A stretch of 64,000 nt of DNA from Pelargonium tetragonum. Taxonomy: Eukaryota > Streptophyta > Magnoliopsida > Geraniales > Geraniaceae. The notes under the pieces were generated by a model. That model was not told the DNA's origin and made no database searches. It saw only the letters and a list, made by a program, of their open reading frames with translations. Positions 1 to 13,189 of the stretch are shown one piece after another. Where the stretch lies: assembly GCA_036897445.1 (NCBI GenBank), contig JAYMTL010000013.1, positions 124,001 through 188,000 of the forward strand. Reading direction: 5' to 3'. The first letter of the stretch is position 1, and each line of letters begins with the position of its first letter. The position numbers were made by a program, and so were the translations under genes.

Positions 1-650
1 GAACCTCTCTTAAGTCTTGCGGTAAAAATTGACTGGATCTTTACTTAAGGGGACTTCCCACTGGTATAGAGCTGCCGCACCGGGGTTGTCCTTAAGTTTA
101 TGCACAGATAAGTTGAACCTTAGAGTACTGAATGAGCCTCTTTTTTAGGATAAACACAAAATAGGCAACAGGCCTTTAAAAATTTTTAAGCAGTTGCTTT
201 TGTTACTCTTAGGATGGAAGTTAAAAAAAAAAGTCTTCCCTCAGAAGAGGTAGGCATCCAAATCTTTCAGTATGATATTTCTTTTCTTTACTAAAATTGC
301 TTACAAGTTTTCTGGTTTAAACTCTATCAGAAAGAGCCTCCATTTACTAAAAGTTACAGTACTGAGGAAGTTTTTTACCAGGTTATTATTTAACCCCTTT
401 GGCTACTCCTAAGTTTTTAGGGTTCTTACCGTTTTAGACTTCTTTTTAATAAGTTAGGTTTGTGTTATTAATTATTACACAAATAGAATGAAATATTTAG
501 TACTACTGTATGCACATTCTGCCTTTTAGGCTTTCTTTATTACTACTCCGGAAAGTCTCTGCCTTTGAATACTAAATACAGAAGGAAAAAAGTAATATAC
601 GTTACGTTCAGGTTCATTCTTATTGTCAAGGAATTTTATAAATTTAGTTA

Positions 651-734
651 AGGGGGCTTGATTCGAACCCTTGATACAAAACTTATTTGTACGTTGATTT
701 ATCAAACCCGTTTTTTAAACGGCCATTCCTCTGA
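651..734 (-). pseudogene. Possible class II tRNA-like relic
   Basis: The minus strand ends in GGTTCGAATCAAGCCCCC, a T-loop consensus followed by an acceptor-like C run. Upstream is a hairpin TACAAA/TTTGTA at the place of a long variable arm, and a GGAATGG block that could be a D-loop. This order recalls leucine or serine tRNAs. The T-stem hardly pairs and no convincing anticodon loop is present. Confidence 0.17.
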
Positions 735-1093
735 TATGTGTATAACTTCTTCCCATACATGACGTATTCCTATCTAAGTGATTTTGTACGGAAACCCTGT
801 TTAATCTATAAGAGCCCCTTCCGAAACTATATCTCTTACGGCTGTAATAAGACATAGGTTTTAATCTCACTTAATTCTTGACTTCTTAAAATTCTACTTT
901 ACCTTGAAATATCAAGATTGAGTACTAAACCGGAACTTTACATATCTCCCTTTTTAATAATTACTTGTGACTTCCTACTTTAAAAACCTGGAATGAACTC
1001 TTTAGAAAGCCAAGAGCAAATAGAAGCAATTTAAAACATAAGAAATATTAACTTAACTCTAAAAGCAAACACCTTAATGAGCTCCGCCTAACA

Positions 1094-1103
1094 ATCTAAG
1101 CGA
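1094..1103 (+). promoter_or_regulatory. ATCTAAGCGA motif, copy 1
   Basis: One of five exact copies of this 10-mer, all on the + strand (also 28284, 33234, 45047, 57813). About 0.07 copies per strand are expected. Function unknown; a binding or processing site is only a guess. Confidence 0.35.
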
Positions 1104-1157
1104 TTTCGATTTCCCTTTTTATTTTAGCTTAGTGCAGTGCTTTTTAGTATCTGAAAA

Positions 1158-1246
1158 GCCCACCCCCAGTAGGGCTTGAACCTGTGCAATTTACCTTACT
1201 AGATCTATACACTTTACTTTCCTTTTGACAAACCAACCTCTCAAAA
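1158..1246 (-). pseudogene. tRNA-like 3' half
   Basis: The minus strand carries ACAGGTTCAAGCCCTACTGG, where the T-loop consensus GTTCAAGCC is flanked by a stem of about three pairs, followed by a GC-rich tail. Upstream GTTGGTTTGTCAAAAGG is mildly D-arm-like. Anticodon pairing is not visible. Weak relic or coincidence. Confidence 0.13.
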
Positions 1247-4200
1247 AGGAATTCCTAGTCTTGCTGAAGAATAACAAGTGTATAAAATAGAAAGAGTTTC
1301 TCTCCACATCTAAGACGAGATAACATGATCAAAATAATATATCAGGAGCTTGCGGCGGATTCTTTCTGCTTAAAAAGTAAATGTAAGACTAAAGTTACTG
1401 AATGTATTATAGAATAACAATGCAAGATACAACCGGAACAAAATAGGGGTATCTATCTGATTTTAGCGCGCAAAATCGGGAAGGAGTTTCTTAGTGTTGT
1501 ACCTATACTCTGTGTCGAGGCTTTAATCTAAAAGCGTGGGTAAGCAATAAGACTATGTTTTACCATCGGGTAAGGCTTAGAGTCGCGGAGAATATAGCAG
1601 GAGATTTTTACGAGTATATACCTTATTTTGGTCAATGAACTTAATAGTATTCTGCCTGTGCGCGATATATATGGGCATTTCCTTAATTACCATAAGTTAG
1701 TGGGAATCCCCTTATCCCCTGCAATGAAAAATAACTGACGCGTCCCTGCTATCAAATTTTTACGAACCTATTCTGTTTTATTAAGCCTTTACCGGTTTCC
1801 GAGTTTATAAGATCTGTTCTAAGGTACAGTGAATAGAATGAATATTCCATAAATTTTCGGAAGTTTCTATTATATCGGTTTAAACTTTTCGTTTGGGGAT
1901 CCCTAGGTGTAGAGTGGCAGTAAACTGAAAGGTTAAAAGACCCTACAAGATGTTTTCTGTTTTCTTGATAAGGAATTTACTGGAGTTTTAACCATTACCC
2001 GAAGTGCCTATGTCTTGAAAAATTCTGTATTAAACCAAGCCTATTTTAAAAACTTCCTACGAACCCGGCTAAAACAAGTATTACAAAAGGGAGTCCTTCC
2101 CAGTGAATTTAGTTGCAGCTCTTACTTTTTATGAATTTCTACTAAAACCGAGGTTATAAAAATTGCCGAACAGCCTAAAAAAATACAAATTACCAAATGA
2201 AATAGAAATAGATAAGTTCAAAAACTCTACTGGACAGGGGATTCTTGTCATAAAAGGTTTTTTTTAGATATTTCAGAGTCATTAAAAAAACACTTAAAAG
2301 GTTAAGTAAAAGTAAATTATCTGGTTGAGCCTTATATAGTCAATTTTGACCTTCTATCTGTTAGGGTTTATTAACTTTGTTAGATTTATGTCTTCCCCTT
2401 TTTGCTTTGCCCTTGGTTATCCTTTTCTTTAGCATCTTTTATCTGGATTGGACTCGCAGTATAAGCGCCGTATCTAAAAGATTTGCGTTTTACGAGCCCC
2501 TTGGTAATAAAAATGAAACGTTCTGTAACTTTTAAAGGAAGAAAATTATACCTATAAAGAAAGCCCCTTTTTCCTATTACAATTATACGTTAGGGCTGGT
2601 TCTCTAAATAAAGAAATTAAGTTTCGCATATCTCTTCTCTTTTTGGAATTGGGTATATCCATATCCGGGTTAGCCCTTAATCTGGACGATTTTTGTGTTA
2701 ACCGCTAACACTTCTAACAAACTTTTTTTGACAACAACCTGCCCCGTTCTAATTGCACTCTTTTTCATGAAAGTCAAAAAAGTCAAACCCTAGCTTAAGT
2801 AGATTTCCTTTGGAGTCCCTTTATTATATTATGCATTTACTTATAGTTTTTAAACTTTACTAAATAAAGGGGGAAACTCGAATACATTTCATTAGAAAAC
2901 AAAGACTGGGACTTCTGTTTTATAAAGGAACTACTTTTTGAGTCTTTTTTTTAATGAACAAGTACTCCTGCAATCTTTTAGAAAAAGATATTTTTATTAA
3001 ATACTTAGTTTTTAGGGTTCGGGGAGTTTTTTCGGTCAAAAGCACCGAGTAGGTATTTACTTTTTAGAGAATTCGAGTCAAAAGAGAAAACTATACCCAT
3101 ATGTAAAATATTGTTATAGGTCGCAAGAATCCGATTTAACACAAACAACTAGTTCTGTTTCCTTTCGTTCAATCGACGAAGTTTCCGCAAATAAAAACTT
3201 TTTTATAGTGTAGTAAGAATTTTGAACCCTTTTACTTATTCCAAGGAAGACTTCTATTTGTAACAAGGTCCTATGTAGTAAATAAGAGGGATTTCTTGTA
3301 AAGACAGAAAACCGCGCAAAAGTATCGCTAAGCCAAAGTCAGGGCCCCGCTAATTTTTTACTCTCGTTTATATGCGACTTTGCCCAATTTCTTGTTTTTT
3401 ATATCGTCGAGAATTGCATTATACTTGTTCCTCAATCACTTTTGAATGCTCCTTTATTTTTGTTTGGGATATATGCCGGTTAAGGATATAATTGTATAGA
3501 AAACCCTGCATTAAGAGTACTACTTCAACTTTCTCTGATTTTTTGATATCTCCTATACTAGATCTCAAATCCTTTAATTCGTATAACATTTGAGAAAGCC
3601 CAGTTTCATCATAAGGGGGTCTTTCTATATCTTACAAGTTACACTTATTTCCCTTGATGTCTTACTGCTTACCACCGTCTTGCGCCTTTCTAATCTAAAA
3701 AGTATAAAGAGGAGGTCTAAGGTATTCTAAAAGTCCGCATCTTCCTGTCAAAGCAACGAGAAGTATAGGGCAGAATTTCTTAGTGTACTCCGTTTCAGCT
3801 TAAGCGATACGCGCGAAAGTAAAGATACAAAATCGAAATCATTATTAGTAATAATATGTGAGTAAGCCCGTGTACGTCAACTCAACAGCGGGAGCCCCTA
3901 ATTAATTTAAAAGTATGACAAAAGAATTCTTACAGAATATAAAAAGAGCCCTTGTATCTTTTTAGCATAGGTATAAGATAGGTTAAAGCTAGATTTACTA
4001 TATTACTAAAATACAGAAGGAATAAACCCAAACCTCTTGTAAACCCCCGTAACAGGATTATCTTTATTAGTCTTGATTTTTCAAGACAAGGAAAACCCAA
4101 AGCACACGAGCTCTTTTACCGGGTGCCGAAGTATCCCCTTTAGTAACTACATGTATCATAAATTCGACCTCTTAAAACGAGTTAACTCTTTATAAGGAAA

Positions 4201-7200
4201 TTTTTACAAGATCTGTTTTAATACTTACTGAGTCCTCAGTCTCTCTCTGATAAGACGTTTCCTTTTTTAGAGTTTTGCAAAACCTAAGGTCTAATACCCT
4301 GTTTTTAGAAAAGGCTTCTATACTAGAATTGGTCTCTAAAAGTAAGACATTACATAAGGATTCATTAATAGCAAGACCCTACTGCACCCTAAAAAGCTAC
4401 CATTAAGAAGGTTTTTCAAGGTAATGTGTATAAGCATTTCTTTTATCCAAGGATGGTTATAAAATTTCTATGAAGTAAGCCTTGTACTTTCCATATATTA
4501 AAGTAAAGAGGGGCACCAGATTCTATTTATAAAAGGAAAACCCAAAATTTAGAATAAGAGTATTCGATAAACCTTTAGATCTATTCCTTTTTTGAAATAC
4601 TTTACCTTATTTTAAAGCTGCTTGAATAATTGCTAGTAACCTGTATATTTTTATGTTTAATCCCAGAGCAGCTTCTTAAGCTAGAGGAGTAACTAAAAAA
4701 GGACTTCGTCTTTGATTCCCTCAGTAGAAGTTAAGTCATACCGGATTCTGTTGCATTCTATTTATTTGACCCTGTTAAAGTTAGAAGGCCCTGTGATATC
4801 GTTATGTCAGGATAATAGAGGCGAAGCTTAGAAATTAGTATCCTATTCTGGTCTATATGAAATAAAAAAGCTTAAGCCTTTCCTGAGTATCAGGACCTAA
4901 GCTTGGTACAATATAAAGGCTTTTCTTTAAGGAAAAATGCCCGCCTATAAAAAAGCGTAGAGCGATTCTTAAAAATAAAGAAATATCTTTTCTATAATAC
5001 AATTTCTACTAAACAAGAGTGCTAATTGTTGGTAATATTACGCAAAAAATGACTGAACTTTGTCTGCCTTTATAGAAGGAAATTATTCAGATGTTTCGCT
5101 AGATTTGAACTTTTTATTGTAGAATTTTGGAGTCTCTTACAAGTAAAGATCGCATTACTATAGTTTTATCGAGGGAAATCTCAGGGTCCCCTACCTAAGG
5201 TTAAAAAAAAGGTATTACTAGCAAAAGATTGAAGTTGATTGCTTCATAATGAAGTTTTAGTTATGCTTTTGTCTCTAAAAAATTCTTAATTTTCTTTCAA
5301 CAAGGTTTACAAGTGGGTTCCCTATAACCCCGTTTCTTATTCTTATAGGTACACAAGATCCTTCTTAGCAAAAAAGCGGGTGTCTAGTTTTTAGACTCAG
5401 TTGGGTTAAACTCTAAGTTTGGCTGTACTCTCCAGTTAATCTAAATATTGTACAAGGGCTCTCTTAAGTTTAGGCCAGTTAAAGTCACAAAAGCATAATA
5501 AAGTTTAATGGGTCCTGTCGGCAATTGCATAAGTTTATAAAAACTCTATTTAAGTGTAAAAAAACTCGGGCTTACCCGCCTTATTTTAGCTATTTCGGTA
5601 TAGGAGATTCCTAATAGAAAAAGTATATGGAAAGTAAGAACTCACTAGAATTTTGAGAGAGGTATAAGAAAGAGATTTTTTAGTAGATTTTAAACAATTT
5701 GTACTCAAAAGAAATTCGCAGAGAAGGTAGGGAAAGAAAAGCCTCATTTGTTTGGGGTTGGCGGGTACTTGTTTGCTAAGCATTCTGAGGTCCTTGGAGT
5801 TTTTCTTATTCTAAAGGCTGAAAGTCCCTATAAGAAAAGTTTCGTCTATCGAAAATCAAAAATTCAGTTTTAGTTTATTTGATTGCTCGCCAAAAACAAG
5901 TTATTCCTCGAAGATTCTTTCTCTACCTTTTTACTTCATTTTATGGATACCAAATAGTCAATTTTCTTCCCTGTACAGGAAGCCCAGGTCGAGGGATATT
6001 CATCTCTCTTTTTCTTTTTTAATATAAGTAAGTTATAAGACAAAAAACTTAAACAAGTACTTATTTTGTTTAGATGGTTTTACTTTGCTTTGTTCTAAAC
6101 TCCGTTTTACCTCAAGTATTCTATAGCACATCCAAACCACAAAAATGAGTCTTAGATTGACTTTCCCGGAACTTATTTCGCTAGTTTTAAATCGCAAAAA
6201 GGGCATTTTCTCACAACGCTTAGGCCTTTCTTTAAAGAACTTTTCCAGTTAAGGGGTAATAATAGGCATAAAAAAGAGCTGGAAGAACTCGAAAAGCAGG
6301 ATTCTTTAGTTTTAGCTGGTTTTTGTATTTATGCGATTCCTACCTAGAAAAGCTATAAAATGAAATTGACAGATAAACAACATAATATTAATGCAGAGCG
6401 GTGGGGGTTTTTTTATAAAAGTGCAAGCTTCATAAGGCGTATAAAGTATATGTATTTTCTTACTTTTAACTCTTTCTTGTTTCTAAAGACTCTGCTATTT
6501 AGGATTATTATTATTACAATAAATATAGGGTTGCAGGAAACACTGGACTTTTCTTATCTTAAGTGGTCCTCCTGGAACTTTTGTAGTTGATATAAAATAA
6601 AGCCTCGTCTAAGAAAAACTTAGAAAAGAAATGCGTGGTGGATAGCGTCTTAGCTTGTGTATCAAATTCGAAAGTCTAGCTTATGAATTAAAAGCGTATC
6701 CGTACAGGAATCCTCGGAGTGCTTTTAAGTTGTAAGAACCAAGTTTATCGATTACTGGATTATTACTTTAGTCTTAGTATGAAACAAATTCACAATTAGG
6801 TACTTTAGGGGTATTCTTTTTATAAGGGCCACCGGCAGCGCATTCTCTCTTCGTATAAAAAATGGCTATTATTTTTATTACCTGAGGGTGTATTATACTT
6901 CATAGAAAACAAAGAAAAAAGATATAAGGAAACACTCTCGTCCGAAAACTCTTTAGCAATTTAGTTTTGGCTAGTATCTAGTAAGTACTTTATCCTTTAT
7001 TTGCACTTTAAAAGTATACAGCTAAAAAGAAAGAAAAGGCTTGGGTTTTAAAAAAGACTATGTGATACAAAACCTTAATCCCCGAAAAAACAATAGGGTT
7101 GGAAAAAGGATACCCAGTTTTAGGTAGCTGACAATATCCATATCTATAAATTTGGCATTTCTTAGTCGACTAAACCCGGATTTCTATATGAAAGGGGCCT

Positions 7201-8318
7201 CGTATACGAGCTGCGGGTTTTCTTTGAAAATTTGAGTAAGCGTTGGGTTAAAAGTTCCCCCTAAGACCAACCCTTTATAAGCTGCTTATAGTTGTTTAAT
7301 CTATAAGTAGTTAATTAAGACTTTCACCGGTTTACTAGAAATTAAAGAGCTTGTATGGGTCCTATGGATAAGGGTTCTTTTACGAGTATATCTTTTTGGT
7401 CAGTAAGTTCTTAAACCATTCTTTTTTTAAGGTAATCCGGGAGAAATTACATGATTTTCAAGTGCTTTGTAAACCGGTTGGGGATCCTTATGTTACACTA
7501 CGAATTGCTCAGATAAAAACCCTTTTAGTGAAATCGACTACTTTGAAATAAAAAAGGCAGATAATTTTAAGAGAACCTTAGTTAAAGCAAAAAAAGTGAG
7601 AATCTGGTTAACTCTTTTTTAGTAAAAGAGTCCTTTTTAGAAGTAGTCAGTTTCAATAGTAAGCTAAGCCTTTCCCTAAAACTAGAAATTCTTAGTATAT
7701 AGAGTCTTGCTTTGTTTTTCTATTGGAATTTAGAGAGTCCATTTTGAAAGACTACCTGTTACCGTTGTCTAAAGTATTGACTTTTTACTTAGAATTAGAA
7801 TCGCTTATATAGACATCCTTATTTCATCTTTTTATAATTTTAGCCTGGCAAATAGTTATACTTATATTTCATTTTAAGTATGACTGCCACTTCATCCTGA
7901 TAGGTTAATCAAAAGCTACCCCACCGCATACCCTAGGTTCAAGTCCCCAAATACTCCCTCTCAATCAGATAGAGCAAAAGAAATAGGATCCATTTACCTA
8001 AGAAGCCCTTGCCATTTCTCAAAGAGCCCAAAAAAGGGAGGCGTCGAGTACACCCGCCCGTATCCGTTGGTTCGAGCCCGCTTCCTAGCCGTTTTCTTGC
8101 TATGTTATGTTTATGAAGTCTTATTGTACGCTTTTCTAAAGATTCCGTCTGATATAAGAGATTCACTTACAGCCGACGCTCCCTGACTTAAGAGAACTTT
8201 GAATATTGTTTAGCCTGAAAAACAAGGAGCTCTATAGAAATAAGAAGTTCTTAATTATTATAAAAGCTTTCCTTAGGAAGATTTTCAAGACTTCGTCGCC
8301 CTTGATATAGAGACCTTG

Positions 8319-8336
8319 GAAATGTTCGAAATGTTC
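8319..8336 (+). repeat. Exact tandem duplication, 9 bp x 2
   Basis: GAAATGTTC occurs twice head to tail. Confidence 0.9.
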
Positions 8337-10199
8337 CCATTGAGGACCCTATTAACACCAGCTAGCGACTTTACCTATTTCTTCGTTTAAAAAGTCCGCC
8401 CGGCCACCGGACCACAAGTAAGCTGAGTATTATAACCGAAAAACGGGAGCTTCTTAACTAGCGCTATCCAACTGGAGACTCCGAAAGACTTTTTGTACCA
8501 ACCGGGGGTCTGGGCATCCTGAATATATAATAATAACCCTTTATACTGCCTTAGTGCTTACACTTTGAATTACCCACCATATATTGGCTTCTCAAGCAGG
8601 AACCCATATCAGTCAAGTAAGTCTCATTCTCTACAAGCCAGGGCTTATTAATTTACATGACGCTTATATTTCTTTAGAATACTGTAACTCCAGAACTTAA
8701 CTACCAAAAGTTTAAGTAACTAATATTAAGGCTGTAGGTCGTTGTCCATTTACAATTAATTATCTTTGGATCTCTATTAGGGGCTTATATCTCCAGTTTT
8801 GTAGTAAGAAAATCTTAATATTACAGAGTAACTACAAAATTATACTTATAAAAGGGTTCTAGCTCAAAATAAAACGGATCTCCTTTTAAGATTAAGAAGA
8901 AAGTTTTAGGTGGTAGGATTGGGATTAAGAAAAGGGCTGCAAAGAAAAAAGAGGTATTATAGCTCGTATAAGTATCGGTATTAGAAAGGCGAACCTACGG
9001 GAAAGATATAGTCCAAAAAACTTGAAGAGGTATGGCTGTTAAAAGAAGATACAAATACAGATAGCTACTCAAATTAAGAAGACCCCCCTTTTATTATTAA
9101 TTGAAAAACAACACGCAACATAACACTATATTCAATTCACTGAAAATTCTACTTACTAATAGACCAAGAAAAATCTTCCTTTTTAGGGTATTTCTAGAAG
9201 GAGTTACACTCTAGTTAGTTATTACGAGTTGTATTTAGCCTACTAATATAATAAATAAAAAGCTCCGGAGACTCTGGATGTGTAAAGAAAAACAAATGAA
9301 ATTCACGAGGTGTACCCGCTTTCTTTTTCCCAGGGGTCCCTATGCCTGCTCCCGGAGGCTAAATAAGTTTAACAGGAATATACCTTACGAAGTCGGTGCA
9401 AAAAACAAGTTAAGAACCCAGACATTTTATAACATCTTTTGCTATTCCTATTCTTATAGAACGAAAATCTTAGGATTCATAATGAAATTTTTATAAAAGG
9501 AATTAAAAAGTCTAGTAATATAAATAGAAAATAAGTCTCAATTAAGAAGGAATAGCTCACAAAGTCAAACTACAACGATGGGATTCAACTAAAATTGAGT
9601 TTAGTTCTATATTGTCCTTTACCGAAAATTCTCTTACTTTTCCAACCCACTTTACTTTTAGTTAGAACGTAGATACTTTATGACAGCCAACTGCTTACTT
9701 TCCTGTAATACCTCATTTATGAGCCCCTGTTTTCCTTGTCATAATAGCCTAACTCTCGAGACCTGCAATACCCATAATCTTAGTCTCACCGGACCTTGTT
9801 TCTTACTCTTATTGACTTCTGCTCAATTTCTTATCTTTCTAGGCTAGCCTTTTGTTAAAAGGATTCCCTTACATTTTAGTTCCTCGTGACTTCCTAACTT
9901 TAATAAGAAATAAGAGTCCTTCAGAATACGGAAATACAGAGGTTCAAATCTCACATCCTTGCGAACAGTGTCTTTGAAATAGTTTATATAGAATAATTTA
10001 TGAATCAAGCCTTACTTTAATTCTATGCTTTTGAGGTGGTATTATACTCCTCTTTTGATTCTTTTGAGGCTTGCTCTTTAAGCTATTTAAAGTAAGGGTA
10101 GATTGCTCTTGTGTCCCTTTGCTGTTTCTAGAGTTTCTGATTCCAGATAGTAAGAAAGATGTTAAGGAATAAGTAGAGCTAAACTAAAGTTAATGGGTT

Positions 10200-11300
10200 T
10201 CCGGTAAAAGTATAATGCTGTCGAAACTCAGAAAACAGATACGAATAAGCAGCAATGGGTCGGCTATAAGGTATACATGTTCTATCTGTAAGAGACTTCC
10301 TATATCTCCCTTCCTACGTTCTGCTACATAGGCCTAGACTCTATAAGGTTATTTGCTCCCTATACCAGAACAGGGAGAAATCCACCTTAACAACACTTCT
10401 ACTATAATATGAATAACGCTAAAACTACTATTACTACTAAAGAATAGATATAGACTAGAAAGATCCCCGTTATAAGAAAGAAGACTCAGTCAGGTAAATC
10501 AACTAAAAAGGATTCTCTAAGGGTTTCTCCTTTCTGTATGTAGTAGTAAGTAACAACTAAGCTAAGGGGAATCCACTTTTTAATACTAAGACTCCTTATA
10601 GCTAAATAGGAATAGAACTCTTTCTAACTCTTATCCTATATACATACTTGCTATCTATAACCCCTGTCTGCCTTTTTACTTTATAATAACAATTAAGTAT
10701 AATACAATATAGATATACTAATACTAGATAATATACTACCTCCTAAAGGCTGCTAAGTAAGAAGGGTACAGTAACTACAAAGAAGAAGAGGAAATACCCT
10801 TTAATTATATAACTATGAAATAAGTTATATAAGTCTGTATTCTCTATAAAACCCCCTTAGGCCCAGAACAAATAAATTAAGTATTTAAAAGAGAGAAGCT
10901 ATGAATAGTTAGCTACAGGGAAACTTATAGGTATGACCTGATAAAGGTATGCGGTAAGAGGGGTTTAGGTATGGCTCATAAGAAGAAGGTAATTCATTAA
11001 GGCTTTTAAGCTTCTCACTGCGATCACAGGAAAGTACCTAAGTAAAACTAGAGTTCCTTTCTATTTATTTGCACTTATGAAAGGATTCTAAACCAGGCTT
11101 AAGGGCAGGTACAGTTCAGCAGCTTCTAGGAACCTAGATTTTAAAGTAAGGTAAGAAGAGTACAAGGTCTTATGTAGTAGATACTTCCAGGGGTTCCTCC
11201 TGAGTAAGAACTCCTAACAAATCAGCAATCAATTAAGGAAGAGATAAAAGAACTAGGAACTAGGCAAGTAAATTGCTTCTGTGTTACTTTTTTCCAGGTT
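10200..11300. other. AT-rich, cluster-free island
   Basis: Lower GC than its flanks, rich in ACTACTATTACTACT-like and TATAGATATACTA-like sequence, and without G-run/C-run clusters. No open frame is convincing. Similar-looking short islands occur near 15.64-15.75, 27.34-27.45, 40.55-40.70 and 57.42-57.60 kb, sharing phrases such as TAGTTATAG and GAGTATATTC, so these may be relics of one sequence class. Confidence 0.4.
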
Positions 11301-13180
11301 TAGATTCCGGATAAAAGCAAAGCCCGCGGAGAGCGTAGAGAAAAGGGGTTTTGCTATTTATTAAGTTAAGGAAAAGAGTCCAATTAGAAGCAAAAGCAGG
11401 TATCGAAGATAAGATAAGGAGTCCGCTTTCTCCTAGTCTTGTAAGTTAAGCTATTAGAGTAAAGGACAGGAATCTACTAAAAAGGAAAATTATTAAAATC
11501 TAGTAAATGAAAAACAGGTAGCACTTCCTTTCGTCATCAGGTATTTTAGCCGCTCTAACTAAGAAGAATAAATAGAAGTTACTGGACTCGTTTTTTATTT
11601 TTCTATTTTGAGTTGTTTTAAAATCCCTAGAGTTTTGGGTATTTACACGGGAAGTCAGGAGTTTCTTCTACAAGAAATAGAAATAAAAAAGTCTAAATCT
11701 AAGCCTTAAATTTTGTATTTGATAATTCAAGGAGTTTCGAAAGTATCCCACCACAGGCTTACAGGGTAGCCCCGCAATAAACGAAACTTTTTTTTATAAA
11801 CTCTTGCGTTGTTTACTCTAGATTCCTTTAAGTTTTTGGAAATAGTTGGTTAAAGTCTAATCTAGAGTCTAAGATAAGGTACTTGTTATATAAGGCGTCT
11901 ATGTTCTACCTGTAATAACTATAAGGAACAAGATTAATACACACTTAATAAAGAGTTATTTTCCTGTGTACCTGTAATAAAAAAGTAATATAAAAACCTT
12001 AAGGCAAGTAAATTACAAAAAAGCTATCTTACCAGTCTATGAATAACCAAAAGCTTTATTTACAAGTCAGTAAATATCAATTCTACAAAAAAGGCCTTAC
12101 AAAGTACATAAACTAACGATAAATGACATCCTGGATAGTGACTTCGAGGTTCCCCTCTTATTTTGTTTAGTATTTCTTTTCATAAGTATTTACTGGTATT
12201 TTTCAAAAGTTTTATTAAGGGTTCCCCGAGTGCTCGTAAATTTGTACCGCGACTTGTTTACGAAGTGGGGAGCTTTTTAGGGTGTCACAAAAGGCTTTGT
12301 TATTTTGTACTCTTTATGAACTTTGTACTCAATTAAATTTCTAATATTAAATTGACTAAAGAGCAGGTTAGTCTAGGTAAGTAAAAAAGGGGGGATTCTC
12401 TTTTGGTAGGGGAAGGTGAGGTTTCAGCCAGAAAATTTTCATATGCTTACTAAGCCCGGGGGGAGTCTAGAATACTTACTTCTATAAGGTAGGCCTTACT
12501 CTTAATTGATTGTAGTTTATATCAACTATTATAGGAGTGCTAGAGAAGCTATAAGAGTATTTTATTCTGATTGGACAAGGTTTTCTTGTAAAGCGAACTT
12601 ATTAGGATCCCTTAATAAATGCTAAACAAAAAAAATAGACTTTTCCATTCCAAAGTATATAAAAACCAAGTTCCTTTTTGCTTGCAGCGTCGGGACGGGA
12701 CTTTACCTAGGATTCTCCAACAGGAATTGAGCATTTCTAAACAATAAAATTCTTCACACTACGCCCCAAATAAAAAACGAGGTAATTTCTCGTATGTTTC
12801 TTGGTTATATATTTTTCTTAAGAGTGCTTGATTGTATATAATATTCCCTTTATATTTGCATCTAGATTTTCTCTCTATGCACTCTCTTATAGGACGTGTA
12901 CCCCATAAGGAGTCAAATGTATATAAATTTCACAAGATGCCCCAATCGAGAAAATTACGAAATTCACAGAAAGATTTTGGCTAACGCGGTTTATATCTGG
13001 GTTTTGCAATTAAGTAAAGTCTCTCGGTTCGGTAACAAGTTTCCGTTGCCAACAAAATTCATGAAAAAGACTCCGTGTTAGATTATCCCTTGAGTCTCTT
13101 GGATGTTCTTATGTGCCCCGTTATAACATACCTTTTCATTTCAATAAACCTAAAAAATACAATGCATACGACTTCTAGAC

Positions 13181-13189
13181 GGGGCCCCC
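13181..13189. repeat. GC cluster GGGGCCCCC
   Basis: Purine run (AGACGGGG) followed directly by pyrimidine run (CCCCCTTTTTCTTCT), the typical arrangement of clusters here. Confidence 0.85.

Larger units (their letters stand above)
1..9900. other. Noncoding stretch with GC clusters
   Basis: No open frame exceeds 76 codons and none is recognisable. GC clusters occur at 1702, 1895, 3342, 3890, 5184, 5315 and 9333. Two tRNA-like relics (651-734, 1158-1246) and T-loop-like GGTTCAAGTCCCC near 7932 and GGTTCGAGCCCG near 8070 are present. Otherwise I see nothing beyond A/T-rich sequence with short purine-run/pyrimidine-run alternation. Confidence 0.6.

Noticed and set aside
1935-1949. AAAAGACCCTACAAG, like the GACGGAAAGACCCTA segment of large-subunit rRNA domain V
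   Set aside because: Only about ten bases agree; the conserved segments on either side (GGTCCTAAGGTAGC upstream, GGGATAACAGG downstream) are absent within the expected distance.
7939-8166. 75-codon minus-strand open frame containing GSGLEPTDTGG
   Set aside because: The phrase GLEP arises from the antisense of a GGTTCGAGCC tRNA-like block; no other protein feature.
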